Positions 19,732-29,129 of a DNA stretch of 64,000 nt are shown here, one piece after another. The stretch is from Candidatus Synoicihabitans palmerolidicus. Lineage in GTDB: Bacteria; Verrucomicrobiota; Verrucomicrobiia; Opitutales; Opitutaceae. How positions within the stretch are numbered: the first letter of the stretch is position 1; the number at the start of each line of letters is the position of its first letter. The DNA lies in NCBI GenBank assembly GCA_020809425.1, contig JAGGDC010000004.1, forward strand, positions 124,001-188,000. Reading direction: 5' to 3'. Below the pieces are notes generated by a model. The model did not search any database. It saw only the letters and a program-made list of their open reading frames with translations, and had not been told where the DNA came from. The position numbers and the translations under genes were made by a program.

Positions 19732-19848
19732 GGCAACCCAGAGGCCGATTTGTTACCCAAGGATTTACCTCGAACAGAAGCCCTGGGCCCGGGTTGCCGA
19801 CCTGGTTGAACTCGAACCACTGAGAGAGCCCTGAGCTCGTATAACAAG

Positions 19849-20812
19849 ATGGAGCAAACCACCCCTGAAAATCAAATCACCTATGTTGGTGTGGATATCG
19901 CCAAAGATCGTCTCGACTACACCGTCGATGATACTCGCTGTGCCCACGTCGAGAACACCCACCGAGGCCACCGAGCCTTGATCAAGCACCTCCAGAGCCT
20001 GCCCAATGCCCGGGTCGTATGCGAAGCGACTGGCGGCTATGAGCGTGCCATTGTCGCCGCATTGCTCTTGGCCCAGATCCAAGTCTGCGTGGTCAATCCA
20101 GGGCGTGTGCGCGCCTTTGCCCGCGCCGCCGGCTTTGCTCGCCAAGGCCGACCCACTCGACGATAAACTGTTGAGCCGCTATTGGTTACAAATGAATCCA
20201 CGCCTGCACCGGGCCCTCGACGAAGCGGCCGCAACCTTGCGTGAGCTGCTCGACTATCGCCGGCAGATCAGTGATCAACTCGTCGCCACAGGCAACCGGT
20301 GCGAGTTGGCCGGACGCATTGAGACCCTGCGGGCGCTTTGAGCCACCGAACTCGAACAAACCGATGCGCTGATTAAAACGCACATCCACGAGGACGACAG
20401 TCTACGCACCAAAGCCGCTCGACTGCGCGAACTCCAAGGCGCAGGACCCGTGCTCGCGGCCACCCTGCTCGCCTACGTGCCTGAACTCGGAAAAATCGAA
20501 TCGGGCCAACTCGCCGCTCTGATCGGTGTGGCCCCGTTCGCCCACGACAGCGGGCGGCGACATCGTTGCCGACATGTGCGCGGCGGGCGTCATGCTGTGC
20601 GCCAGGTCCTCTACATGGCGGCGGTCTCTGCCATCCGATGTAACCCTGTCATGCGCGCGTTCTATCGGCGCCTCGTTGAGGCTGGGCAACTGAAGAAAAT
20701 AGCCCTTATCGCGGTCATGCGCCAAATGCTACATGCCCTAATCTATTGGCCGCTAATCCCAACTTTGTCCTTGTTCGCTAACACCTCTGCTTCTGTAAAA
20801 CCACCACGCTGA
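19849..20812 (+). pseudogene. IS110-family transposase remnant 1
   Basis: IS110 transposases have an N-terminal RuvC-like DEDD domain and a C-terminal Tnp20 domain with a catalytic Ser. Visible are GVDIAKDRLDY (first Asp), CEATGGYERA (Glu) and, after a frameshift near 20145, LAKADPLDDKLLSRY (last two Asp). A TGA at 20339 interrupts the linker (RAL stop ATELEQ). The C-terminal half has LQGAGPVLAATLLAYVPELG, PFAHDSGRRHR and RQVLYMAAVSA, including the DSG Ser. One frameshift and one nonsense codon make it inactive. The frame ends inside repeat R3. Confidence 0.85.
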
Positions 20813-20847
20813 CAGCCTCCGCTCCCCTCTGTTTCCTCCTGTAAAAA
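20801..20847. repeat. Short hairpin repeat, copy R3 (partial)
   Basis: Contains CCACGCTGACAGCC, GCTCCCCTCTGTTTCCTCC and TGTAAAA, the right-hand half of the R2 element. It directly follows the IS110 transposase and precedes the N-ATPase gamma remnant. Confidence 0.65.
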
Positions 20848-20884
20848 ATTAAAAAAAGCTAGCGACTTTGTTTCGAGTAATTCA

Positions 20885-21777
20885 TTACGCCCGACCAGGC
20901 TCGATCGCATTGCCTCCGGCGATGACATCAAACAACTCTTCATCAATTCCACTTTGACGGAGCTGGTGAAAGCGACCGTGCAACTTCACCAGCAACTCAT
21001 CGATGTTCTGGTCGGCGCGCTGCATCGTCGCGAGCCGGATCGCGTTTTCACTCGCGAGGGATTCGGCGCAGGCGCGGAAGAGCGAAATGAAAAGATACTC
21101 GCGGATGAGGCCGCGCATCGCGGTCGTGTCGCCACCGACCACCTCGGGACGGAGCGGAGTCGGCCAAGAAAGTTTTGCTCGTTCCGCCTCCCACGCCGCG
21201 TCGAGCGGCAGCAGGCGCTGGGCAATGGGCGCGTATTGGCTGCCCGCCCGAGGTTGATTGTGGAAGAGGTGGAGTTGCGAGGTGTCGCCTGAGGTCCGGT
21301 GCGCCTCGCTCTCGAGCTGAATCTGCCCCACCAGCGGCGTGATCGCTTGCACAGAACTCGGCACGGTGAAGAGCCCAAGCGGAGTCAGTCCCGCGTCCAC
21401 CGCCGCGCATGCACGCGTTCACCAACCGCCCAAACCTGCGGCCTACCCGGCAACGCCGCGAGGGTCTCGATCGCGAAGTCGGCGATGATGTCATTGAACT
21501 GCCTCACCAGCCCCTGATCGGACCCAAATACCACGGCGCTAAGAGTGTCCGCCTCGGTCGGTGGCGAGAGACCCGGCGTTGGCCGCTTCTCCCCCTCGCC
21601 CTGAAAGCAAGCCCCCGGACCGAGTTCCACCGTGTGAGTGTAGTCGCCTAGAGCACTGACCGATTTCTCGTATTGTCCGATGCTTGACGCCGCCAAAGCC
21701 TTCATCGTGCGAACAACGGACTGGAGATCGCAGGCGCTGGTGATTGGCCGGTTCAGACTGGCAATGGTGTCGCTCAT
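20885..21777 (-). pseudogene. Alternate F-type (N-ATPase) gamma subunit, frameshifted
   Basis: The N-terminal part reads ITSACDLQSVVRTMKALAAS and SIGQYEKSVSAL, then VVFGSDQGLVRQFND and QVWAVGERVHAR, characteristic of the gamma subunit of the alternate, Na-type F-ATPase and not of the housekeeping enzyme. Near 21405 one base is missing (HAR should run into VDAGLTPLGLF), and the C-terminal part continues through SENAIRLATMQRADQNIDEL, the usual C-terminal helix. Gamma is normally the last gene of the N-ATPase operon; none of the other subunits is here. The start overlaps the stop of the upstream gene (ATGA). Confidence 0.8.
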
Positions 21778-22130
21778 GGTTGTCCGGGCGCTTCAAGCGC
21801 CGGGTCTGTCCGTTGTCTGCGTTCGTCCCGCAACTTGCCCAACGTGTGCTCGACCAAGTGGGCCAGTTTGCCGGCCGCACCCGCAATCGCCTAATGCAGG
21901 GATGCCGCGTCACACGTCACATCGAGCGGTTGATGATGTTCCAACCGGGCTTGCATGGCGCAACGCATCGCGTCGGGCCCGGACTTCGGGCCATTCTCAT
22001 CACTCGCATGGACCTCGACGCGCGTGATGTGCGCGGCCTCGTGGGCCAAAGCGTGTGTCACGACTTCGCGAATATGCGCGGACAGCGCCTCGCGCCCCTC
22101 GATGTTGTGGCCAGTATCAATAATCTGCAT
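21776..22130 (-). pseudogene. HPF/RaiA-like ribosome-hibernation family protein with in-frame stop
   Basis: The N-terminal part reads TGHNIEGREALSAHIREVV and ITRVEVHASDENG, then MQARLEHHQPLDVTCDAASLH, resembling the single-domain HPF/RaiA (sigma-54 modulation) fold. At about 21892 a TAG replaces what is expected to be CAG; the same frame continues AIAGAAGKLAHLVEHTLGKL and ends in a TGA that overlaps the ATG of the gamma gene. So one nonsense change truncates it to 79 of about 117 residues. The four-base overlap suggests that the two genes were translationally coupled. Confidence 0.7.
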
Positions 22131-22498
22131 CGTGTGGAGTTTCCACCATCCGCGACACTGCGTTTATGGGGCCAAGACCCACTCCCCGCAGGCGCATCTA
22201 AACCATAGTTCCGCAAAGTCCATCCGGTCTCTTCTCACTTCAATGCCGCTGTTACAAAGAATGCTAGAGCTTTAAAAAGCCTGCACGCGGTGACCGCCGA
22301 TCTGCGGCACTACCGCTTCGTTCGCGACCTGCACCGTCACATGTTGCGGCACGTCTGGCACTCGACCAGAAAATCCCGCAACAACCGACGAATAGAATCA
22401 AACCACGTGTAGCCGCGCTTGTGGCGTAAGTCGAAAGCATGGTCCAGGATCCGTCCTCTATTAAATCGGGTCTTTTAGTCCCCACGAGCCGATTAACT
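22131..22498. other. Gap without recognisable gene, left of IS66
   Basis: No frame gives a convincing product. A plus-strand stretch near 22310-22410 reads as a His/Arg-rich peptide (HRHMLRHVWH) and may be debris. The IS66 inverted repeat ends the gap. Confidence 0.45.
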
Positions 22499-22585
22499 GT
22501 AAGCGTCCGAGAGGCGACCTCCTTGCCTGATAACGAAGGTAACGATAACGGCACCGCGATGGTAACGACTTCGATGTAGCAATCG

Positions 22586-24094
22586 TTACGATTGCGATGG
22601 TGCGGGCAGTTCGACGTCGACGGAGGGTTTCCAGTTAACCGGAAGCAAATCGCTGATGTCGGCACCTGGGAGTCGTTGCGGCAGCCTGGTGAGCACGTCG
22701 CGCAGATAGTCCAACGGGTCGTGCCCGTGACGTTGGCAGCTGATCACGATCGAGTAGATGATCGCCGAGCGTTGGCCGGCATCGGGATGCCCTGCGAACA
22801 GCCAGTTCTTTTTGCCCAACGCTGAGGGGCGGATGGCGTTTTCCACCAGATTGTTGTCCAGTCGGGTTTCACCGTGCTGCAGGTGCGCGACCAATGGTTT
22901 CCACTGACCGAGCAGGTAGGTAGGTGCAGGCCTTGCCCAGGCCGGACTTGGGGCGCACGTGCGCGCGCAGCCTCCACACCACCACGCGCAACCAATACAG
23001 CTTACGGGTAAAGTCGCGCTCGCGTCTTTGCTGCCGCTGCCGCGCATCGATACCGGCCTCATCCCACTGCTTTTCCTGATGATACATCCATGCGATCAGC
23101 CGCAGGATCCATTGGGCTACTCGCGAGTTCTCCGCTTGGGCTTCAAAAAACTTACGCCGCGCGTGTGCCCAGCAGCCCACCCAACGCACCTCGGGATGCG
23201 TCGCCACATACGCGGGATAGGCACCATAGCCATCGGATGGCATTATCCCGGCAAAACCTTCGACCAGCGACGTCAGTTCGCCGTGCTGGCGCGATGATCG
23301 CCAGTCGAGAGCACTTCATCACCCGGGCCGCTCATCACCCACATCCATCCATTCTTGATTTTGCCCCGTGTTTGATCCGGGTCGTGACATCGCACCGGCG
23401 TTTCATCGACTTGCACGTAGCTGGATTCGAGCAACCTGCGGCGCATGCCCTGGTAAAGCGGTTCCAGCCAGTCTGAGGCGATGCGCACCCACTCGACCAT
23501 ACTCTGACGCGGCAGGCGCGCTCCCCAGCGCGACGACATCTTCTCGAGCCGATACAGCGGGGCGTGATCGACATACTTGCTGATCAACACCCAGGCCAAG
23601 AGCCCCGCCGAGGCGTAGCCGCCCTCCACCGGTGGCACCCGTGCGGGTGCCACCACCGGCGCACGATCGAGCTGGGCCTTGGCCCGATACTTCGGGCGCA
23701 CGAACTCGCGCTTGAACAACTTCGTCGGCACCACATCGACCTCGAAGCTGCGCTCCTCGCCGATCTTTTCAAACTGCTCCGGGGCCGCCAGCACCTCCTC
23801 GGGCTCGATCACCACAGTCTCTTTCACCGGCAGGTGCGCGAAGGCCTCGGCTCGCAAGGGCAGCTTCTCGCGAGAGGCCCGCCGCCGCTCGTAGTGAACC
23901 GTCTCGGGCGTGGCCGTCTGCTCGATTAGCTTTTGCTGATCGGCGAGCTTCAGTTTCAACTGCGCCGCATCGAGCTTCTCACTCTTACCCCCACCAAACA
24001 CCTGCTTGCGCAGCCACTCCAACTGCGAGCGCCACGCCACGTTTTCGCTCTCCAAAGCGAGATAGGCAGCAGGCAGTTGTTCCAGGGGCGGCAC
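22586..24094 (-). pseudogene. tnpC: IS66 TnpC transposase, multiple frameshifts
   Basis: The N-terminal part has the leucine-rich helix and the GGKSEKLD motif, then PKYRAKAQLDRAPVVAPA and the DDE core start QVDETPVRC with the first Asp. A shift near 23290 leads to DGYGAYPAYVA, CWAHARRKFFEA, and another near 22920 to the C-terminal ETRLDNNLVENAIRP, which holds the catalytic Glu, and KKNWLFAGHPDAGQRSAI. All three acidic residues can still be located but in different frames. It is inactive. Confidence 0.85.
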
Positions 24095-24482
24095 GCTTAG
24101 TATCTATATATAGGATACTATTAACAGCGAGCTTTTTTTCGCGTTCATACCACGCTTTTTTCGCACCATCCTTCAGGTCGATTCCGCCCAGTAACATCGT
24201 CAGCGCTTCGGCACTGAGCGTCACCTTCGCGCCGTCGCTACCGCGCGGTCACGTGAAGCAACCCTTCTCCAGCCGCTTGGCCAGCACCCACACGCCGGTG
24301 CCATCCCAATACAGCAACTTCACCCGGTTGCGCCGCTTGTTGGTGAACACGAACAACGCACCGCCAAAGGGATCTTCACGCAGCACCTGGGAAGCCACAG
24401 TCCACAATCCGTCAAACTGCTTTCGCATATCCACCGGTTCAATTGCTAGGGGGATCGTCAGCGCCGAAGGCAAACCGATCAT
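24095..24482 (-). pseudogene. tnpB: IS66 TnpB accessory protein with nonsense codon
   Basis: IS66 elements need a small TnpB protein for transposition. The frame reads PVDMRKQFDGLWTVA, DPFGGALFVFTNKRRNRVK and LYWDGTGVWVLAKRLEKG, all typical. After GCFT a TGA stands where TGG (Trp of the usual FTWP) is expected, and the frame goes on as PRGSDGAKVTLSAEALTMLL. A single G to A change explains the stop. The end of the gene overlaps the tnpC start region and is approximate. Confidence 0.8.
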
Positions 24483-24487
24483 CGCCG

Positions 24488-24845
24488 TCAGTTGCGCAGG
24501 GCTTTGACCAACGCGGCCATGGCGATCGGATCGCCACCACGCAACCGCGTGCCGTCCGGCAGCCCCACCTCAACGATGCCGCCGGAGGCGACATCGCGCC
24601 CAAGCGCAGCGTTGCGAACGAAGGGCTCGCCGGGCTCGCCGCCACCGCACCCTTGCGCCGCCGGGCCGTCCCAGCCATGCCACAAACGTCGCGTATTTGA
24701 GGCCCTAGCGCTTCGCGAACGCCTTCTGCGTCAGGCCGCTCTCACGGTAGATCGCCGCCAACTGCGCCCACTCCTCTGCGCTACGCAGCTGGCGTCCGCG
24801 CCCATCGCGCTTGTTGTTCTGCACCTCCACTTCAATTGCTTCCAT
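24488..24845 (-). pseudogene. tnpA: IS66 TnpA accessory protein with nonsense codon
   Basis: From ATG 24845 the product reads MEAIEVEVQNNKRDGRGRQL, EWAQLAAIYRESGLTQKAFA, then KR, a TAG, and GLKYATFVAWLGR in the same frame. The TnpA helix-turn-helix normally has an acidic residue at the stop position (REG), so GAG to TAG is likely. The C-terminal part ends IAMAALVKALRN. It lies 5 bp before tnpB, as usual for the family. Confidence 0.75.
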
Positions 24846-24866
24846 CCTGCCAATTTACCCGCAAAA

Positions 24867-25811
24867 TCACTTCCCGCATAGGAGGTCGCCTCTCGGACGC
24901 TTACAATTCAACACTACTCGTACCGGACGATGATCACTCGCATTCAAAACATCCACCGTGTCCCATATCTTCGCCCGGCCGCCTTGCACCGCATTAAATA
25001 ATCCCGGCGAAACCAATACATAGTCCACTCGAGAATACTCATCCGCACGCCGATAAAAATGAGTCCAGGTCTCCTCTCTCGAATCCGCCGCTCGCACCGC
25101 TCTACTCACCGCCAGCGGACCACGATGCTCAAAGGCCCTAAAAGGACGCTCCGTCGGCACGTCATTCAAATCTCCGACAATCACAAAGCGCGCCGTTTGA
25201 GGATCTGGAAATCGTTCCAATACCCGATCCCGTGCCGCCGTGGCTTCCTTGCCTCGCCTGATCTTGGCCGTTGGATCATCCCGCCGTTCCGTCCATCGGC
25301 TCTTCAAATGCACCACAAAAACTGTCACCTCACCACCGGCGGTCGGAAATCTGACTTCCAACATGCCCCGCTTCACGGTTTCTCGCCCTTCAAAATACTG
25401 AAATTCCAGATCCTTGTATTCTATTACGTCTCCCATCGGCATTCGACTCAATACCGCCACCCGGCGCATGTCATCCGCTGCTTCCAGGACGTGTGCGTAG
25501 GGATAATTCAACCCTTCCGTCCGTAGGTCTCGCTGTAACTCACGTAAAAAGGTCGAGCCACCGATCTCCTGCAAGGCCAACACATCCACGTCCAAATCGT
25601 GAATGACGCGGCGCAATGCGGTCTTCTTTTTCTCCGGTTTCGGATAGCGGGTCATGAACGCCCCTTCAATCTTCCGATCCGTCAAATTATAATTGGCCAT
25701 ATTGTCGGTTGCGATCGACATCGTCACTGGCGCCGACTCCGTCGCCGAGAGTCGCCCTCCTAGGCACAGCCCGATTAAACCCCACCAGAACGCCCACGGA
25801 AAACACATCAT
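24867..25811 (-). CDS. Secreted endonuclease/exonuclease/phosphatase family protein
   Basis: The 314-residue product has an N-terminal signal-like helix (WAFWWGLIGLCLGGRLSA) and the DNase I-like fold: LALQEIG with the catalytic Glu near residue 85, VVHLKSRW, VGDLNDVPTERPF, and the terminal ASDHRPVRVVL with the catalytic Asp-His. These enzymes cut phosphodiester bonds in nucleic acids or lipids. The last dozen codons (CKRPRGDLLCGK) are supplied by the IS66 inverted repeat, so the native C-terminus was replaced beyond the final active-site motif. Its ATG overlaps the stop of the M48 gene upstream. Confidence 0.85.
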   Translation of the reverse strand: MMCFPWAFWWGLIGLCLGGRLSATESAPVTMSIATDNMANYNLTDRKIEGAFMTRYPKPEKKKTALRRVIHDLDVDVLALQEIGGSTFLRELQRDLRTEGLNYPYAHVLEAADDMRRVAVLSRMPMGDVIEYKDLEFQYFEGRETVKRGMLEVRFPTAGGEVTVFVVHLKSRWTERRDDPTAKIRRGKEATAARDRVLERFPDPQTARFVIVGDLNDVPTERPFRAFEHRGPLAVSRAVRAADSREETWTHFYRRADEYSRVDYVLVSPGLFNAVQGGRAKIWDTVDVLNASDHRPVRVVLNCKRPRGDLLCGK

Positions 25812-27088
25812 GTTTCCGCGGTAACCATGGCGCGCTCCCGCTCCACCAGCGTCGGATGGGAATAGTAGAACCCGCTGAACCAGGCGTGAGGTGTGAGATT
25901 ACTGAGGTTCTTCGCCGCCAGTTTGCGCAACGCCCCCACCAGCGGAGCCGCCGCCCCCATGGCGTTGAGCGCAAAAACATCGGCTTCGTATTCGTGCTTA
26001 CGCGACATGATGTTGCTCAAAGGTGAGAACCAAAAGGTCACCAAGCCACTGAGTAATCCAAACAACAACAAAGCCGGCGCCAGCTCGCCTGCGGGAAATC
26101 CAAATCCCGCCAAAAACCATCCCGCCTGCAATAGCCACGCGATGGCCGCAAAAGCGCCAAACTGCATCAACGCAGCCACCGCCAACATCTTGGGAATATG
26201 CGCCTTCTTATAGTGCCCCACTTCATGAGCCAACACCGCTTCCAACTCCACCGGTTCCAGTTGCTCGATCAGAGTATCAAACAGCACGATACGCCGAAAT
26301 CGCCCGAAGCCCGTGAAATACGCGTTCGAATGCCCGGAACGCTTGCTCCCATCGATCACTTCAATGGTTGAAGCCTCAAACCCCGTGCGTTGGCCCAACG
26401 CGATGAGTCGGTTTTTCAACTCTCCGTCCGGCAAGGGCGTGAGCTTGTTAAACAACGGGAGGATCAATTTCGGATAAAGCACCATCATGAGCAGCTGAAA
26501 TCCGAACAACAATCCAAAGGCCCAAATCCACCAGCTCGCCCCCACTTTGCCCACCAGGGCCAAGAGTCCCCACAGCAATGAAAACCCAATCACAAACGTG
26601 AGCAGCACACCTTTTACTTTGTCCGAGATCCAAAGCGTTACCGTGCTCTTGTTAAATCCGAAGCGCGCTTCGAGTCGAAATTGGGCCCACCACTCGAAGG
26701 GTAACCCGGGCAGCGACAACAGCACGCCCACACACAAAACATAAAGCGCGTCATCCCAGTTGGCTCCTGGCGCCCACGAGGCGACGAGCGCGAAAAAATA
26801 AGGCAGAAACCCGCTGGCCAGCAACAACGCCAAAACCCCTGCATCAAAGACCATCGTCAAATTATTAAACCGGGCCTTCGCCATCGTATATTCAACCGAC
26901 TGGCGATACGTCGCTTCATCCATGATGGCAGCCACGGCATCGGGCGCCTTCTTCGCATGCCGGGCAATTTCCCGACGATTTAACCCGGCCAAAACCATCT
27001 CCGCCACCAACCGAGCCAAAATCAAAACCAACGCGATTTGCAAAACCATGCCGTCAACGAAACGCCGCGCTGAAGCAGGGGAAATCAA
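25808..27088 (-). CDS. M48-family (Ste24-like) membrane zinc metalloprotease
   Basis: Ste24-type proteases are integral membrane metalloendopeptidases. The 426-residue product has several transmembrane helices, the zinc motif HEVGH at residues 288-292 and the third ligand in EYEAD at 366-370. SNAYFTGFGRFRRIVLFDTL precedes the zinc site as usual. The full length and all metal ligands are present. An alternative start at Met 14 (MVLQIALVLILA) would begin directly at the first helix. It overlaps the next gene by ATGA at 25808-25811, so the two are one operon. Substrates in bacteria are not known in general. Confidence 0.93.
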   Translation of the reverse strand: MISPASARRFVDGMVLQIALVLILARLVAEMVLAGLNRREIARHAKKAPDAVAAIMDEATYRQSVEYTMAKARFNNLTMVFDAGVLALLLASGFLPYFFALVASWAPGANWDDALYVLCVGVLLSLPGLPFEWWAQFRLEARFGFNKSTVTLWISDKVKGVLLTFVIGFSLLWGLLALVGKVGASWWIWAFGLLFGFQLLMMVLYPKLILPLFNKLTPLPDGELKNRLIALGQRTGFEASTIEVIDGSKRSGHSNAYFTGFGRFRRIVLFDTLIEQLEPVELEAVLAHEVGHYKKAHIPKMLAVAALMQFGAFAAIAWLLQAGWFLAGFGFPAGELAPALLLFGLLSGLVTFWFSPLSNIMSRKHEYEADVFALNAMGAAAPLVGALRKLAAKNLSNLTPHAWFSGFYYSHPTLVERERAMVTAET

Positions 27089-27173
27089 AATCGCACGGAC
27101 ATCCGCACGATTCCCTTCCAGTCCAGACTTTCCTTTGTCGCGTCCCTTGTCTTTGTAACCGTTTTCCTAGCCC

Positions 27174-27302
27174 GTGCCGTCATCCGCTCCAGTCCCTCCA
27201 CGTCCACTTTCCCTCGGGGTCATCTTCTTGACCCTCTATATCGACCTGATCGAATTTTCGATTATCTTCCCGTTGGTCCCGGATATTCTCCAGCACTAGC
27301 TA
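27174..27302 (+). pseudogene. MFS transporter N-terminal fragment cut by IS
   Basis: From GTG 27174 the frame reads a short Pro-rich leader, then LSLGVIFLTLYIDLIEFSII and FPLVPDILQH before a TAG at 27297. This is the first transmembrane helix of a TetA-like major facilitator transporter. The IS element begins at 27303, and the remaining eleven helices are not found on its far side. Confidence 0.65.
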
Positions 27303-29129
27303 GAGCGTGTTCAACAAGCTCAAGAGGTTGGAGAAGAGGAGGTAGCGTAAAAATAAAGCGGCCGAAACCGGGAGGATTGCCTGGTTTCTGCACAAAAACG
27401 GCGTGTGTAATTTGGTGTGAACAATACTATCGAAGCCATCGCCCGGAAGTTGCCCTGAAAACCTGGCTGCGTCCAGACCTGACTCCGGTCGGACCCAACA
27501 AAGATTACGCCGCGTTTCGCGATCAACTGGCGGGGCTCGACCAGTTGCTGGCCAACAGTCACTTGGAAGCGATGGCCGTGGACTTTGCCCGGGAAAACTG
27601 GCGGGGCGACGACGTGGCCGGGTTGCCGCGACACCTGCAGTTCGCGCGCAAGGCGCGGCGGGTGCAGATATTGCGCATGATACTCGGAAAAATCAGCTTG
27701 CGTAAACTTTCCCTGAGCATCGCCTCCAGCGATCTGTTGGCCGACTTTTGCGGAGCGCGCCGGATCGACGGCATCAAGGGGGGTCTCCCAAAGAAAGCGT
27801 GCGGGAGCGTGCGTCCAAATGCTTCACCGCCGGGCAGGTGCGCAGGATGAGCCAAGTCTTTATCGAGATGTGCGGTGAGGCGGACCGGGCGAGCGAACTG
27901 GGACTGGCTGCGACGCAGCCGATGGATACGTGCCTGGTGGACTCGACCTGCCTGCAGGCCAACATCCATTTCCCGGTCGACTGGGTGCTCTTTCGCGACG
28001 TGAGCCGCCCCCCCTGCTCAAGGCGGTGAAACTGCTCCGTGCAGCGGGGTTGCGGGGTCGGATGCCGAACGAGCCGCCAGTCTTTGCCAAGCAGATGAAT
28101 CGGTGGTGCATCGCGATGACCCACAGCCGACGGCGCCGCGATGCGAAGCGGGCCCGCCAGGGCGTGCTCCGCCAGATGAAACGCCTGCTGCGCACCCATC
28201 GGCGAGCACGCCCACCGCCACCGCGACCCACCTCGCCGCCGACTACGCCCGGACCCGCTTCAGTGAGCGCCAGGCCACCCGCATCATTGCGCGCATCGAC
28301 GCCATGCTCGAGCAACTGCCGGTCGCGATCAAACAGGCCCACGCACGCATCATCGGCGCGCGATCAGTGCCCAACGCCGAGAAGATCCTCTGCGTCTACG
28401 AACCCGACGTGCAGACCGTGGTCCGGGGCAAGGCGTCTGGCGAGGTCGAGTTTGGCCACACTCTCATGATCAGTGAGAACGTGACGGGGTTGATCACCGA
28501 TTGGCAGTGGTATCAGGGAATGACTCCGGCCGAATGGCGTCAGTTCGACCAGAGCCTCGAGCGCCAGAATCAGTTCGACCTGAGCACCCCGATCAAAGCG
28601 GCGAGCACCGACCGAGGCTTCTCGACCAAACGGCTGTGCGAACGCTTGGCCGAAGCCGACATTTATGACGCCACTTGCCCCCGCGATCCGCAGCAACTGC
28701 AACGGCGCATGCAGGAGCCGCAGTTCGTGGCGCTCCAACATCGCCGGGCTTCGACGGAAGCCCGCATCGCCATCATCAAGCAACGCCAAGGCCAGCGATT
28801 GAGTGCCAGAGGCTTCACGAATCGCTACCTGACGGTAGCCTGGAGCATCCTCGGTCACAACCTGTGGCTCATCGCCCGACTGCTGGCCGACCAACCACCG
28901 CAGGCAGGCCCAAGCCGCGTAAAACCACCAAGCCTACTCCAACGATGAACAATAAACCGGCTGCCGGAGGTTCCCTCATGGCAACGATCCAGGCACTGAC
29001 TGCTACGACACCACCTTTTGCTATCTCATTGCATTTGCGCGCGCCTACATTCGCCATTGGTAGTCGGAAATCCGCTCAAAATCGGCTTTCCTGCCCCCCT
29101 TCCAACATCAGGGTAAATGGGACACGCTC
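27303..29129 (+). mobile_element. DDE-type insertion sequence, copy A
   Basis: The 1827-bp element starts GAGCGTGT and ends with the inverted ACACGCTC; a flanking TA on both sides may be a two-base target duplication or part of the repeat. It carries one transposase gene on the plus strand, broken. A second copy on the opposite strand starts at 62805. The family is not certain; the transposase looks like an IS5/ISNCY-type DDE protein. Confidence 0.8.
27377..28948 (+). pseudogene. Transposase of the DDE-type IS, copy A
   Basis: The N-terminal part is helical (LRKLSLSIASSDLLADFCG). A frameshift near 27785 leads to DTCLVDSTCLQANIHFPVDW, which holds the first catalytic Asp, then VLFRDVSR. Shifts near 28015 and near 28200 lead to ISENVTGLITDWQ, AASTDRGFSTKR with the likely second Asp, and STEARIAIIKQRQGQRLSAR with a candidate Glu. 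The end is LQR before TGA at 28946. At least three frameshifts. Copy B has the same C-terminal part intact. Confidence 0.75.

Larger units (their letters stand above)
22499..24904 (-). mobile_element. IS66-family insertion sequence with perfect ends
   Basis: The 2406-bp element is bounded by perfect 24-bp inverted repeats beginning GTAAGCGTCCGAGAGGCG (25 bp if the flanking T/A pair is counted). It carries tnpA, tnpB and tnpC on the minus strand, all broken. The eight bases outside each end (GATTAACT and AATTCAAC) do not match, so the expected 8-bp target duplication is absent or decayed. Its right end sits in the last codons of the exonuclease/phosphatase-family gene. Confidence 0.92.
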
